A stretch of DNA of 64,000 nucleotides from positions 1,656,694 to 1,720,693 of the forward strand of contig JAKLEB010000001.1 of NCBI GenBank assembly GCA_022711765.1. The letters run 5' to 3'. Below the pieces are notes generated by a model that saw nothing but the letters and a program-made list of their open reading frames with translations, searched no databases and was not told the DNA's origin. This stretch comes from Candidatus Krumholzibacteriota bacterium. GTDB taxonomy: Bacteria > Krumholzibacteriota > Krumholzibacteriia > LZORAL124-64-63. Below, one piece after another: positions 14,813 through 24,423 of the stretch (position 1 is the stretch's first letter; every line of letters begins with the position of its first letter). Both the position numbers and the translations under genes were made by a program.

Positions 14813-15697
14813 ATGGACGACAGGCCGGCAGATCCGAGCGTGGTCGAGGCGAATCCGGACACCGGCCTGGTCGGCGCCGGCGCGCCCCCGGATCCGGCGA
14901 ACATCGTGATCGTGCTGAGCCGCACCACCGAGCCGTCGAACGTCGGCGCCACCTGCCGCGCCATGAAGACGATGGGGCTGACCAACCTGCGGCTGGTCGA
15001 ACCGCTCAATCCGAAGGGCCGCACCGCCCGCGCCCTCGCCCACGGCGCCGAGGACGTCCTCGACGCCGCGCTCGTTTGCGACACGATGGCGGCGGCGGTT
15101 TCCGACTGCCTCGTGGTCTGTGGCACCACCGCCCGCCGGCGCCAGCTCCGCAAGAGCGCGCTGATGCCGCCGCATCACCTGGCGCGGCGCGTCGTCGAGC
15201 ACGCCCGCGAGGGCAGGGTCGCCATTCTCTTCGGCACCGAGCGTACCGGCCTGACCAACGACGAGATCGACATCTGCCGTTACCTCTCGATGGTCCCCAC
15301 GGACGAGGCGCAGCACTCGTTGAACCTCGCCCATGCGGTGATGCTGTACGCGTGGGAAGTGCGCAAGGCCTGGCTCGCCGTTCAAGGCAGAGAGGACTGG
15401 GTCGGTACTGGCGCCGGCGCCGGCGCGCCTCCCCCGCGGCCGGAGATGGCGGTTCATCATCCCCATCGCGCCACGAAGCTGCCGACCCAGCACGAACTGG
15501 AACTCGTCTACGCCCACCTCGCGCGCGCCATGGCGGCCATCGACTTCTCCGAGTTCGAACGACGCAAGTTCCTGAACTACCTGCGCCAGCTCCACAACCG
15601 CGCCGGCCTGGTCAACTGGGAGCTGCAGATCTTCCACCTGCTGGCCAATCGCATCCTGAAGGCGGCAGGCGCCCCGAAGTTCGACGGGCTGGAATGA
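14813..15697 (+). CDS. SpoU/TrmJ-family RNA 2'-O-methyltransferase
   Basis: A 294-residue SPOUT-fold enzyme. The SPOUT motifs are clear: motif 1 LSRTTEPSNVGATCRAM, motif 2 ILFGTERTGLTNDEID and motif 3 SLNLAHAVMLYAWEV. The C-terminal 80 residues form a helical extension like that of TrmJ, which methylates position 32 of tRNA. TrmJ-like is thus the best guess, though a 2'-O-methylation of rRNA is possible. The ATG at 14813 follows GAGGATC; the longer frame starting inside the parvulin gene lacks a ribosome site. Same direction and 22 bases after the parvulin gene. Confidence 0.82.
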   Translation: MDDRPADPSVVEANPDTGLVGAGAPPDPANIVIVLSRTTEPSNVGATCRAMKTMGLTNLRLVEPLNPKGRTARALAHGAEDVLDAALVCDTMAAAVSDCLVVCGTTARRRQLRKSALMPPHHLARRVVEHAREGRVAILFGTERTGLTNDEIDICRYLSMVPTDEAQHSLNLAHAVMLYAWEVRKAWLAVQGREDWVGTGAGAGAPPPRPEMAVHHPHRATKLPTQHELELVYAHLARAMAAIDFSEFERRKFLNYLRQLHNRAGLVNWELQIFHLLANRILKAAGAPKFDGLE

Positions 15698-15763
15698 CTC
15701 CGGGCGGCGGACCCGTCCCCGGCCTCGCCGCGAGCCAGCGAGACCGGTGGACGGATTCGCTGA

Positions 15764-16411
15764 TCAACTGCAGTTGGTGCCGATGCCCTGGACCATGCGC
15801 ACGATGTCCGACAGATTGATGGTGCCGTCGTTGTTGAAGTCGCCGGCGAACTCCGGATTCTGACTGAAGTCGCCGCCCAGCAGCTGAGTGAACGCGACGA
15901 TGTCGGACAGGTTGACGACCAGGTCGCCGTTGATGTCGGCGCTGTTGAAGACCAGGAGCAGGCCGCCGCCCGCCAGCGGAGAGCCGGCGATGATGATGAT
16001 GACCGTCTCACCGATCGTGTAGCCGCCGGCCTTGAGCGCCTGGAGCCAGAGCGTCTGGCCGTTCTCGTCGGTGTCCGCGTCGGCGACGGTGCCGTCGGTG
16101 CAGAACACGAGCGAGCCGAACTGCTGCAGGACGCCCGAGGTCTCGAGCCAGATGTCCTCGGCGGGGTAGTTCGCGATCGGGTCGCCGTTGGTGTCGATCA
16201 AGGTCAGCGTGATGGTCGCGTTGACCGTGGCGCCGCCGGGGGCGAATGCCTCGTCGAAACGGGAACCGCTGCCGCCGGGCAGGTTCCAGACCGAGGCGCC
16301 GTTGGCGGCCGGGTCCATGGTGGCGGTCGAGAGATTGAGGTCGGGGACGCCGGCCATCGCCAGGCTGGCGAGGCAAGCGAGCAGGAAGCCGGGGGCGAGT
16401 CGAGGGAACAT
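15764..16411 (-). CDS. Secreted dockerin-domain protein
   Basis: A 215-residue secreted protein. A signal peptide is cut after AMAG (about residue 20). Residues 30-145 are a beta-rich region (NATITLTLIDTNGDP) like a bacterial Ig-like or invasin repeat. The C-terminal 60 residues are a type I dockerin with two calcium-binding F-hand repeats, ADINGDLVVNLSDI and GDFNNDGTINLSDI, ending in a Cys. Dockerins bind cohesins; cohesin-like domains are found in proteins encoded at 46164-53782. The ATG at 16411 has GGAGG upstream (complement of 16418-16425). It converges on the methyltransferase gene. Confidence 0.82.
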   Translation of the reverse strand: MFPRLAPGFLLACLASLAMAGVPDLNLSTATMDPAANGASVWNLPGGSGSRFDEAFAPGGATVNATITLTLIDTNGDPIANYPAEDIWLETSGVLQQFGSLVFCTDGTVADADTDENGQTLWLQALKAGGYTIGETVIIIIAGSPLAGGGLLLVFNSADINGDLVVNLSDIVAFTQLLGGDFSQNPEFAGDFNNDGTINLSDIVRMVQGIGTNCS

Positions 16412-16517
16412 ACCGATACCTCCAGATGATCGGGGTAACCGAATGTCCCAGCCTAGCGGAGTCGCGTCGGGAATCGTTCGAGGAGCATGTCCTCCGATTC
16501 GGTTGGACCACGGCGGC

Positions 16518-16545
16518 ATTATACCAGATTAATATTCTCTTGTAA
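16518..16545 (-). promoter_or_regulatory. Promoter of the dockerin gene
   Basis: Reading the minus strand: TTACAA (complement of 16540-16545), a 16-base spacer and a perfect TATAAT (16518-16523) preceded by TGG, an extended -10. The expected start is near 16511, a leader of about 100 bases. The site sits in a short AT-rich patch. Confidence 0.55.
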
Positions 16546-16644
16546 CAAGGAAAATGCCGTCGGCCCCAGCCGCGCCCGGACTCGCCGGCGACCGCCCCCG
16601 GGGCGGGCCCGCCCGCCCCGCCCCGCCGCCGCGCATCGCCCTGG

Positions 16645-17526
16645 TCAGTACCGATCGGGCACGTGGCGCCGCCCCGCGAGGGATTCCACGTCGTCGTAGC
16701 GGCCCTCGAATCGCCGCTCGCCCAGCACGATCGGCTGCCGATCGACCTTCTCGTACGGGATGAGGCTCAACAGATGAGCGATGCAGTTCAACCGGGCCCG
16801 CCGCTGGTCGTCCGCCGGCACGACGTACCACGGCGCGTCGTCGGTGTCGGTCGCGGCGAACATCGCGTCCCGGACCCGCGAGTACTCGTACCAGCGATGG
16901 TACGAGGCGAGGTCGATCGCGCTGAGCTTCCACAGCTTGCGCGGATCCTCGATGCGATCCTCGAACCGGCGCTGCTGCTCCGCCATGCCGACCTCGAACC
17001 AGTACTTGACGAGGTGGATCCCCGACCGGACCACGGCGCGCTCGAAGATCGGCGCGAACTGCAGGAAACTCTCGTATTCGTCCTGGTTGCAGAAGCCCAT
17101 GACCTTCTCGACCCCGGCCCGGTTGTACCAGCTCCGATCGAAGAGGACCACCTCGCCGGCCGCCGGGAAGTGGGTCACGTACCGCTGCAGGTACAGCTGC
17201 GTCTTCTCGCGCTCCGATGGCGCCGGCAGGGCGACGGTCCGGAACACGCGGGGGCTGACCCGCTCGGTGATGGCCTTGATGACGCCGCCCTTGCCGGCGG
17301 CATCGCGGCCCTCGAACACGACGACGGCCCGGTAGCCTGTCGCGGTCACCCACCCCTGCAAGGCGACGAGGTCCTCGTGGAGTCTGCGCAATACCGCGAG
17401 GTACGTCTTGCGCTTGAGCTCCGGCGCGCGACCGGCCCGGCCTGCCGAGGCGCCGGCTCCGGCGGTCGCGTTGTCGCCGCCGCCGCGAGGCGGCCGCCGT
17501 CGCTCGTCCCTGCTCCGCTTCGCCAT
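16645..17526 (-). CDS. ppk2: Polyphosphate kinase 2 (PPK2)
   Basis: A 293-residue PPK2-family enzyme, which uses polyphosphate to phosphorylate nucleotides. A basic, Gly-rich N-terminal extension of about 35 residues precedes the fold. Walker A is FEGRDAAGKGG (71-81) and the Walker B/lid region begins at D130 (DRSWYNRAGVE). The KYWFEV and WYVVPADDQRRAR motifs are also typical. A single PPK2 domain of this length is usual for the one-domain class I enzymes. It lies 43 bases after a TerC gene in the same strand and near phosphate-uptake genes, suggesting a phosphate/energy setting. Confidence 0.92.
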   Translation of the reverse strand: MAKRSRDERRRPPRGGGDNATAGAGASAGRAGRAPELKRKTYLAVLRRLHEDLVALQGWVTATGYRAVVVFEGRDAAGKGGVIKAITERVSPRVFRTVALPAPSEREKTQLYLQRYVTHFPAAGEVVLFDRSWYNRAGVEKVMGFCNQDEYESFLQFAPIFERAVVRSGIHLVKYWFEVGMAEQQRRFEDRIEDPRKLWKLSAIDLASYHRWYEYSRVRDAMFAATDTDDAPWYVVPADDQRRARLNCIAHLLSLIPYEKVDRQPIVLGERRFEGRYDDVESLAGRRHVPDRY

Positions 17527-17569
17527 GGCCAGACCTCCTCGCGTTCGGCCGCCGGGCGCCGGGACGGCG

Positions 17570-18517
17570 CTACGTCGCGTCGGTCGGCGGCGCCGACCGG
17601 CGGCGCACGAGCGACAGCAACACCGACAGGGTCAGGATCCCCGCGACGATCGCCAGCGACACCGGCGTGGCGATGTGCACGATGTCGGCGACGAGCATCT
17701 TCACGCCGATGAACACCAGGACCAGCGCCAGGCCGGCGCGCAGGTAGTGGAATCGGTCCATCACGCCGGCGAGCAGGAAGTAGAGCGCCCGCAGGCCGAG
17801 GATCGCGAAGATGTTCGAGGTGAGCAGGATGAACGGGTCGGACGTGATGCCGAAGATAGCCGGGATCGAATCGAGCGCGAACATCACGTCGGATGCCTCG
17901 ATCGTCACGAGCACGACGAACATCGGGGTGGCGAGGCGCCGGCCGTCGAGATGCACGAAGAAGCTCTCGCCGTGGAATTCCCGCGTGATCGGGAACAATC
18001 GCCGCGCGACCCGGACCGCCACGTTCCGCTCGGGGTGGACGGTCTCGCCGCGCGAGGCGGCCAGCTTGACGCCGGTGTACACGAGGAACGCGCCGAAGAT
18101 GTAGAGCAACCAGTTGAAGCGCGAGACCAGCGCGGCGCCGAGCACGATCATCACGGTCCGCAGGACGATCGCGCCGATGACGCCCCAGAACAGCACGCGA
18201 TGCTGGTAGCGCGGCGCGACGCCGAAATAGGAGAAGATGACGAGGAAGACGAAGAGGTTGTCGACCGACAGGGACTTCTCCACGAGGTAGCCGGTCAGGA
18301 ACTGCAGGGCGGGTTCGGGCCCGAGCAGCCGCCAGATCCCGCCGCAGAAGGCCAGCGACACGGCGACCCAGACGGCGCTCCAGGCGGCGGCGGCGCGGAT
18401 GCTGACCGCGTGCGCGTGCCGATTGAAGACGGCCAGGTCGAGCGCGAGCAGCGCGACGACGGTGACCCAGAAGCCGATCCAGAGTTCGGCGTGAACCGGA
18501 TCCCACACGACGCTCAC
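17570..18517 (-). CDS. TerC-family membrane protein
   Basis: A 315-residue inner-membrane protein with about nine hydrophobic helices, the TerC/Alx family length. Signature stretches are EKSLSVDNLFVFLVIFSYF and SDVMFALDSIPAIFGI; the acidic residues in these helices are the proposed metal-handling site. Members export manganese or other divalent cations, or act with tellurium-resistance proteins; the substrate here cannot be fixed. It is 49 bases downstream of a membrane TPR gene and 43 upstream of ppk2. Confidence 0.9.
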   Translation of the reverse strand: MSVVWDPVHAELWIGFWVTVVALLALDLAVFNRHAHAVSIRAAAAWSAVWVAVSLAFCGGIWRLLGPEPALQFLTGYLVEKSLSVDNLFVFLVIFSYFGVAPRYQHRVLFWGVIGAIVLRTVMIVLGAALVSRFNWLLYIFGAFLVYTGVKLAASRGETVHPERNVAVRVARRLFPITREFHGESFFVHLDGRRLATPMFVVLVTIEASDVMFALDSIPAIFGITSDPFILLTSNIFAILGLRALYFLLAGVMDRFHYLRAGLALVLVFIGVKMLVADIVHIATPVSLAIVAGILTLSVLLSLVRRRSAPPTDAT

Positions 18518-18566
18518 CTCCGCGGCCGGCGCGCAGCGCGCACGCCGGCCGAGTCCAGCCCGTGGT

Positions 18567-20417
18567 TCAGTGCCCTTCGGTCCGGTACCGCCGCAACAGG
18601 TCCCTGGCGGACCGGTTGTCCGGGTCGAACCGCAGCACCTGCTCCAGTTCCCGGATCGCGTCCGCGCGCCGGCCCTGGCGATCGAGAGCCACGGCGAGGC
18701 GATTGCGCGCGACCGCGTCCGCGGGGTCGGCGGCCACTGCCCGCTCGAGGTGCGCGAGCGCGCCGGCCGCGTCGCCCTGGTCGAGCAGGATCTGGCCCAG
18801 ATTCGACCGTGCTCGCACGTGGCCGGGATCGTGCTGGAGCGCGGCCTCGTAGGCGGTCGCGGCGGCGGCTGGTCGGCCCGCCTCCATCAAGGCGACGCCG
18901 AGCAGGTAGTGGGCGCGGGCGAGGTCCGGAAACGTCCGGGTCGCCGAGGTCAACGCCTCGATCAGGTCTTCCTCTCGCCCCTGCTCGCGCAGGAGGTCCC
19001 ACAGATTCTCGTGAGCCTTGTCGTTCGTCGGCTGGAGCGCGATCGCGCGCCGGAAGCACGCCTCGGCTTCACCGTACCGCTTGGCCTGCAGGAGCACCCA
19101 GCCGCGGCCGTTCAGAGCGATGGAGCTCTCCGGGGACTGCCGGGCCGCGTGGGTCCACAGGGTGTCGGAGTCGCGCCAGACGCCGATCTGCCGGACCGAG
19201 AGGAACGCCAGGCAGGCGAGCACCGCGACCACGCCGAGGTGGATCGCCCGCCGCCGCGCATCCGTCGCGCGCCGCAACAGGACCGCGACGCCCGCCCCGC
19301 AGCCGAGCGCGACCGGGATCGCCGCCAGCGTCGCGTAGCGGTCGGCGGCCAGCTGGTTGCCGGCCTGGCCGAAACCGAGCACCGGGACGAGGAGCAGGGC
19401 GTAGGCGGCCGCGACGGCGGCGACGGCAGGCCAGCGCCGCCGCTGGATCCAGACCAGCCCGACCAGCAGGACGACCGCGGCGATGCTGAAGAGGAAACGT
19501 GCCTGCACGGCCTGCAACGGCAGTCTGATCTCGTAGATGGGAGACAGCCCGAGCGGGAGCAATGTCTTGCGCAGGTAGAAGACCAGACCGTAGCAGGCCT
19601 GGACGACGCGATCGAGGGGGCCGTGCCAGGCCAGCGGGGTCAAGGACCCGACGCTGGCCTTCGCCTCGACGGCCAGGACCGAGAACCCCGCCGCGAGCAC
19701 CGCGAACGGGACCTTCTCCAGCCAGACCCGCCGCGCCGCCGGGGTCGACCACCCCGCCGCGCCGCCCAGCCGGCGCAGCGGGAACACGTCGAGCACGACC
19801 AGGACGGCGGGAAACGTGATCGCCGATCCTCTCGCCAGCGAGGCGAGCGCGTAGGCGACGAGCGAAACCGTGAACCACGAGGTCGCCCGGCGGGCGGAGC
19901 GCCGCGAGCGGACGTAGGCCAGCGTCGAGAACGTCAGGAAGACGGAGACCAGCACGTCTCCGCGACCAGTGGCCCAGGCGACCGCCTCGACCCTGAGCGG
20001 GTGGAGGCCATAGACGAGGGCGGCCGTGCCGGCGGCGAACGCCGCGACCCGGGGCGGGGCGGCCGTCTCGAGCAGCAGGAGCCCCAGCCAGGCGACCAGG
20101 GCGGCCGCCACCGCGTGCCAGAGCACGCTCGTCGCGTGGTAGGCGGCGGGTTGTCCGCCCGAGCCGAGCAGGCTCGCGGACCACGCATGATCGATTGCGT
20201 ACGAGAGCCAGACGAGCGGCTGGTAGTGCCCCCAGTAGGTCGTGCCGAACATCCAGGCCAGGTTGTCGCCGCCGAGCGAGCGGAGGTGGGGATTGTCGCG
20301 GACCGTGAACGGGTCGTCCCACTCGACGAAGCCGTTGCCCACCGCCGGCAGGAACACGGCGAGCGTCGCCGCGAACACGAGTGCCGCCACGACCAGTGGA
20401 CGGTTGGCCGCCCGCAT
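18567..20417 (-). CDS. Membrane TPR protein (TMTC-like)
   Basis: A protein of about 616 residues. The N-terminal half is a polytopic membrane domain with about ten hydrophobic segments, opening with the WDDPFTVRDNPHLRSL and YWGHYQPLVWLSYAIDH loops typical of bacterial TMTC-like or GT-C-fold proteins. The C-terminal 180 residues are four to five tetratricopeptide repeats (ALNGRGWVLLQAKRYGEAE, RAHYLLGVALMEAGRP, ARSNLGQILLDQGDAAGA). GT-C enzymes use lipid-linked sugars; activity here is not proven. The ATG at 20417 starts just before the first helix; an alternative ATG at 20480 would add 21 residues, and neither has a good ribosome site. Confidence 0.8.
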   Translation of the reverse strand: MRAANRPLVVAALVFAATLAVFLPAVGNGFVEWDDPFTVRDNPHLRSLGGDNLAWMFGTTYWGHYQPLVWLSYAIDHAWSASLLGSGGQPAAYHATSVLWHAVAAALVAWLGLLLLETAAPPRVAAFAAGTAALVYGLHPLRVEAVAWATGRGDVLVSVFLTFSTLAYVRSRRSARRATSWFTVSLVAYALASLARGSAITFPAVLVVLDVFPLRRLGGAAGWSTPAARRVWLEKVPFAVLAAGFSVLAVEAKASVGSLTPLAWHGPLDRVVQACYGLVFYLRKTLLPLGLSPIYEIRLPLQAVQARFLFSIAAVVLLVGLVWIQRRRWPAVAAVAAAYALLLVPVLGFGQAGNQLAADRYATLAAIPVALGCGAGVAVLLRRATDARRRAIHLGVVAVLACLAFLSVRQIGVWRDSDTLWTHAARQSPESSIALNGRGWVLLQAKRYGEAEACFRRAIALQPTNDKAHENLWDLLREQGREEDLIEALTSATRTFPDLARAHYLLGVALMEAGRPAAAATAYEAALQHDPGHVRARSNLGQILLDQGDAAGALAHLERAVAADPADAVARNRLAVALDRQGRRADAIRELEQVLRFDPDNRSARDLLRRYRTEGH

Positions 20418-20633
20418 CGGGGCACGGTCATCGGGTGGACCCAAGACGCACCGCCTGCCGTTCGCAACTGTGATCGCCAACCGCGACCGCCGGCCGGCGG
20501 TCCGCCATCGCCCGGAACCGCGAACCCGCTCGCCGGGTGCGCCGGGGAGCGCGCGACGAGCGATCCTAGCATACCCCGACGCGGGCCGGCGCCGGGAAAC
20601 GGTCCGGGCGTGGCGTCCCGGCTCCGTTGAGGC

Positions 20634-21641
20634 TCACCGGGCGCCGAGGAGTCTGAAGGCCGCCCAGGCGATCGCCGCCGCGGCCGGCCCGGTGAAGATC
20701 CACGCCCAGACGATGCGCCCGGCCACTCCCCACCGCACCGCCGAGAACCGCTGCAGCGATCCCACGCCGACGATCGCGCCGGTGATCGTGTGGGTCGTGG
20801 ACACCGGGATCCCGCCGAGCGACGCGCCCACGAGCGTCAGCGCGCCGGCGGTCTCGGCGCAGAAACCGCCCACCGGGCGCAGTTTCGTGATCCTCATGCC
20901 CATCGTCTTGACGATACGCCAGCCGCCGGCCATGGTGCCCAAAGCGATGGCCGCGTGGCACGAGAGGATCAACCACAGCGGGATCCGGAACTCCGCCAGG
21001 TGGAGGAAGCTGTCCGGCGGGATGAGGTGGCTCGAGGACACCAGCAGGATCGCGATGATGCCCATCGTCTTCTGCGCATCGTTCAGACCGTGGCCGAGCG
21101 AGTAGGCGGCGGCGCTCAACAGCTGGAGCCGGCGGAAGTGACGGTCGACCTTGCGCGGCGTGGAACGACGGCAGATCCAGGACACGATCAGCATGATCGT
21201 CAGACCGAGGATCATGCCGAGCACCGGCGCGATCACGATGAAGGCGCCGATCCGGAGCAGGCCCGGCGCGATGAGCGACGCGACACCGCCCTTGGCGACC
21301 GCCGCGCCGGCGAACCCGCCGATGAGCGCGTGCGACGACGAGGTCGGCAGCCCCCACCACCAGGTCAAGACGTCCCAGATGATCGCGCCCGCGAGCGCGC
21401 AGAGGATGACCGTCGCATCGACGGTCGACGGTTCGATCACTCCCTTGCCGATGGTCTGGGCCACGTGTGGCTCGAAGGTGAACGCGGCCAGGAAGTTGAA
21501 GAACGCGGCCCAGAGCACCGCGACCTTCGGCGACAGCACGCGGGTCGAGACGACGGTCGCGATCGAATTGGCGGCGTCGTGGAAACCGTTGATGAAATCG
21601 AACACCAGCGCGACCAGGAGGATCAGGACGACCTCGGTCAT
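20634..21641 (-). CDS. pit: PiT-family inorganic phosphate transporter
   Basis: A 335-residue inner-membrane transporter that takes up phosphate (as metal-phosphate) using the proton gradient. Two inverted PiT repeats are seen: FDFINGFHDAANSIATVV near the N-terminus and LGHGLNDAQKTMGI in the second half, plus GLPTSSSHALIGG and GIPVSTTHTITGAIVG. About ten membrane helices. It follows a DUF47 gene by 61 bases in the same strand, the usual pit pairing, and lies near ppk2. Confidence 0.94.
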   Translation of the reverse strand: MTEVVLILLVALVFDFINGFHDAANSIATVVSTRVLSPKVAVLWAAFFNFLAAFTFEPHVAQTIGKGVIEPSTVDATVILCALAGAIIWDVLTWWWGLPTSSSHALIGGFAGAAVAKGGVASLIAPGLLRIGAFIVIAPVLGMILGLTIMLIVSWICRRSTPRKVDRHFRRLQLLSAAAYSLGHGLNDAQKTMGIIAILLVSSSHLIPPDSFLHLAEFRIPLWLILSCHAAIALGTMAGGWRIVKTMGMRITKLRPVGGFCAETAGALTLVGASLGGIPVSTTHTITGAIVGVGSLQRFSAVRWGVAGRIVWAWIFTGPAAAAIAWAAFRLLGAR

Positions 21642-21702
21642 CGCTGACCCGCCGGGCGGACCTGACGGAGAGATGCGCTCGTCACGCCGATCACCTCGCG
21701 AG

Positions 21703-22332
21703 CTAGGAGTTCTTCAGGATCACGGATTCGATGACGTTGGCGACGTCCTCGCAGCGGTCCGTCGCCTCTTCGAGGTTCTCGTAGATTTCCTTGAGCTTGA
21801 TGATCTGGATGGGATCCTTCTCCTCGTCGAAGAGGCGCATGATCGCATCGCGATGCAGGACGTCGGCGTCGTTCTCCAACCGGTTGACCTCGACGCACAG
21901 CTCCAGGATCCGTCGCTGGTGGCGCATGTTGTCCAGCAGCAGCAGGGCCGACTTGAGGGTCTCGATCGGCTTGACGAGCTGGGCCGAGATCACGACGAGC
22001 TCGGGCGTCGGCGCCGCGATCCGGTAGCCGAGGAGGCGGTGGGCCGCGGCGTCGATGAGGTCGAGGATGTCGTCCAGCTTCGAGATCAGCGCGTGGATGT
22101 CCTCGCGATCGATCGGCGTGATGAACGTCTTGTTGAGGGCGTCGAGCGTCTCGTGGGTGATCCGGTCTCCCTCGCGTTCGATCGACTTGATCTGCGCGGC
22201 CTTCGCCTCGAGGTCCCGGTAATCGGCGATCATCGCCTGGAACGCCTGCGCCCCGGCCAGGACGTTGTCGGCCGCGCGCTCGAAGTACTCGAGGAAGTTG
22301 ATCTGATTCGGCAGGAGGAACCTCATCGACAT
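21703..22332 (-). CDS. DUF47/PhoU-like accessory protein of the phosphate transporter
   Basis: A 209-residue all-helical cytoplasmic protein of the DUF47 (PhoU-like) family: FFERAADNVLAGAQAF-type N-terminus (LEYFERAADNV), SIEREGDRITHE, ENDADVLHRDAI and LKEIYENLEEATDRCEDVANV. The E-x2-x-D-x2-H pairs are the metal-binding feature of PhoU. These proteins work with PiT transporters, and the pit gene is next. Start ATG at 22332; a second in-frame ATG lies two codons on. Confidence 0.92.
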   Translation of the reverse strand: MSMRFLLPNQINFLEYFERAADNVLAGAQAFQAMIADYRDLEAKAAQIKSIEREGDRITHETLDALNKTFITPIDREDIHALISKLDDILDLIDAAAHRLLGYRIAAPTPELVVISAQLVKPIETLKSALLLLDNMRHQRRILELCVEVNRLENDADVLHRDAIMRLFDEEKDPIQIIKLKEIYENLEEATDRCEDVANVIESVILKNS

Positions 22333-22386
22333 CTCGCTCTCGTCCGTGAGGATACGGGTTCGCGCCGGGCAGCCCGCGGCGCGGGG

Positions 22387-22415
22387 ATTCTAGCGATCCG
22401 AACCCGGCGAGGCAA
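22387..22415 (-). promoter_or_regulatory. Promoter of the DUF47-pit operon
   Basis: On the minus strand TTGCCT (complement of 22410-22415), a 17-base spacer and TAGAAT (22387-22392) preceded by CGC. The expected start near 22380 gives a leader of about 48 bases. No obvious Pho-box was found. Confidence 0.5.
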
Positions 22416-22606
22416 GGGATCCTGAACAATCGCGTGAATTCGCGCCAGCGGCCGCGATCGGCGATCGCCGGGAGCCGCCGGGCTGCCCGCGCAGCCAGCC
22501 GAGGCCGCGCCGGATCCGACCGGAATCGACTCCGCGATCCCCGGGGCGCGTCGCCGGCGCCGTCAGCGGTGGACAGCCCGGACGCCGGCGCCGATACTCC
22601 GCCATC

Positions 22607-23533
22607 ATGGCGCTCCTCGACGTCGTCATGCCGATCTTCCTCGTGATCGCGCTCGGCCGCTTGTTGCGCGCCGTCCGGCTGATCACGAGCGACGCCGACG
22701 AAGCGCTGTCGCGCCTCGTGTTCAACGTCTGCGCGCCCGCGCTGCTCTTCCGCAGCACGGCGCGCGCTCCGCTGGACGAAACGACGGACAGCCGCACGCT
22801 CCTGGTCCTGGTCCTCGTCTCGATCGCCTTCGCGCTCGCGGTCTACCTCGCGACGGGGCGTCTCGAGCCGGCGCGCCGGGGCGTGGTGGCCCAGGGCGCC
22901 CACCGCAGCAACATGGTGTTCGTGGGCTTGCCCGTCGTCGCCAACGCCTACGGCGAGGCGGGGCTCACGTTGAGCGCCGTGATCATCGGCGTGATGGTCG
23001 TCCTCTATAACCTGCTGGCCGTCCTCCTGTTGACCCTGCCGCACCAGACCCGGAGCGCGCGCTCGGCCCGCCTCTGGGTCGACGCGGCGCTCAGGAGCGC
23101 GCGCAATCCACTGATCGTCGCCTGCGCCCTGGGCATGCTCTGGTCGGCGGCCGGGCTCGACCTCCCGGTGAGCGCCGACCGCGCCCTGGACCTGGTCGGG
23201 CGGGTCGCCCTGCCGGTCGCGTTGCTGTCGGTGGGAGCCGGTCTCGAACTCGGCCGGCTCCGCGCCGCGCTGGCGACGACGGCGGCGACGAGCGTCCTCA
23301 AGCTCGCGGTCTATCCCGGCGTGATGTGGCTCGTCCTGCGCGCGTGCGGCGTCGAGGGGATCGCGCTCGCCGTGCCGGTGCTGCTGATGGCCGCTCCCAC
23401 CGCAGTCGTGAGCTACGTCATGGCCCGCGAGATGCAGGGCGACGAGCGGCTCGCCGGCGCCATCATCATCGGCTCCACCGTCTCTTCGCTCGCGACGTAC
23501 CTCGCCTGGCTCGCGGTCCTGCAGGCGGCGTGA
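22607..23533 (+). CDS. AEC-family (auxin efflux carrier-like) membrane transporter
   Basis: A 308-residue inner-membrane protein with about ten hydrophobic helices, the usual AEC length. Motifs include LSRLVFNVCAPALLF, AHRSNMVFVGLPVVANAYGE and the C-terminal PTAVVSYVMAREMQGDERLA. Bacterial relatives export or take up organic acids such as malonate or malate; the substrate is unknown here. It stands alone on the plus strand between two minus-strand genes. Confidence 0.88.
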   Translation: MALLDVVMPIFLVIALGRLLRAVRLITSDADEALSRLVFNVCAPALLFRSTARAPLDETTDSRTLLVLVLVSIAFALAVYLATGRLEPARRGVVAQGAHRSNMVFVGLPVVANAYGEAGLTLSAVIIGVMVVLYNLLAVLLLTLPHQTRSARSARLWVDAALRSARNPLIVACALGMLWSAAGLDLPVSADRALDLVGRVALPVALLSVGAGLELGRLRAALATTAATSVLKLAVYPGVMWLVLRACGVEGIALAVPVLLMAAPTAVVSYVMAREMQGDERLAGAIIIGSTVSSLATYLAWLAVLQAA

Positions 23534-23592
23534 GCCCGGGTGGCCCCGCAGGCCGGAGCGTGACCGCGGACTCGGCGCACGGCGGCTCGCGG

Positions 23593-24354
23593 TCAGCCCC
23601 GGCGCCCCCCGACGACGTGGGCGATGCCCAGGGTCAACCGCTCGACGAACACGTCGCGACAGCCGGCCTGCCGCATCAGGTCGGCGAACTCCCCCACGGA
23701 CAGGAACCGAGCCATGCTTCCGGACAGGTAGGCGTACGCTGCGTGATCGCGCGCGACCAGGCGCCCGATGGCGGGAATCAGCGTGCTGAGCGCCCAGTTC
23801 ACGGGCGCGGGCGGTCCGCGCCGCACGCCCACGGCCGCCAAGTCGGCGCGGAAGAAATCCAGCACGAGGATCCGCCCGCCGGGACGCAGCACGCGCAGCA
23901 TCTCCCGCAGGCCCGCCGCCGGGTCGGTCAGGTTGCGAACGCCGAAACCGGCCACGACCGCATCGACGCAGTCTGCGCGCAGCGGCAGGCGCAATCCGTC
24001 GCCGACCACCGGCCGGACGTCGTGCGCGCCCGGCTTGGCGGCGATCCCGGCGAGCATCTCGGGCACGAAGTCCACCGCGATCACGCGCCGCGCGCGCCCA
24101 GCCGCGAGACAGGCGAGGCCCAGGTCGCCGGTGCCGGCGCACAGGTCGAGGACCGTGCCGGTTTCCGGCGCGAGCCGCGCGGCGACCCGGCGGCGCCACC
24201 TGCGGTCGCGGTCCAGCGACAACAGGTGATTCATGTGGTCGTAGACGCCGCTGATGCGAGCGAACAGGCTGCGCACGGCGCGGGCATGCGCGGCGGGATC
24301 CGCCACGCGACCGGTCACGGAGTCGCGCTGATGAGGATCGGTCGTGGTGCCCAT
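23593..24354 (-). CDS. ubiE: UbiE/MenG-type quinone C-methyltransferase
   Basis: A 253-residue SAM-dependent enzyme that adds the ring methyl group in menaquinone or ubiquinone synthesis. The family N-terminus VRSLFARISGVYDHMNHLLS is clear, followed by LDLCAGTGDLGLA (SAM motif I), AVVAGFGVRNL and the RPGGRILVLDF post-motif, with a typical C-terminus. MenG-like use on demethylmenaquinone is inferred from the lineage guess. The ATG at 24354 gives a short N-terminal extension; the frame runs further but without support. Confidence 0.87.
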   Translation of the reverse strand: MGTTTDPHQRDSVTGRVADPAAHARAVRSLFARISGVYDHMNHLLSLDRDRRWRRRVAARLAPETGTVLDLCAGTGDLGLACLAAGRARRVIAVDFVPEMLAGIAAKPGAHDVRPVVGDGLRLPLRADCVDAVVAGFGVRNLTDPAAGLREMLRVLRPGGRILVLDFFRADLAAVGVRRGPPAPVNWALSTLIPAIGRLVARDHAAYAYLSGSMARFLSVGEFADLMRQAGCRDVFVERLTLGIAHVVGGRRG

Positions 24355-24423
24355 GGTCTCGATCCGGCCGGACGCGTCGGCGGCCGGGCATCGGACCCGG
24401 CCGCCGTCAACTCTCACCCGGTC

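Noticed and set aside
21638..24391. A minus-strand open frame of 917 residues
   Set aside because: It overlaps DUF47 and UbiE in another frame and is antisense to the AEC transporter; shadow composition.
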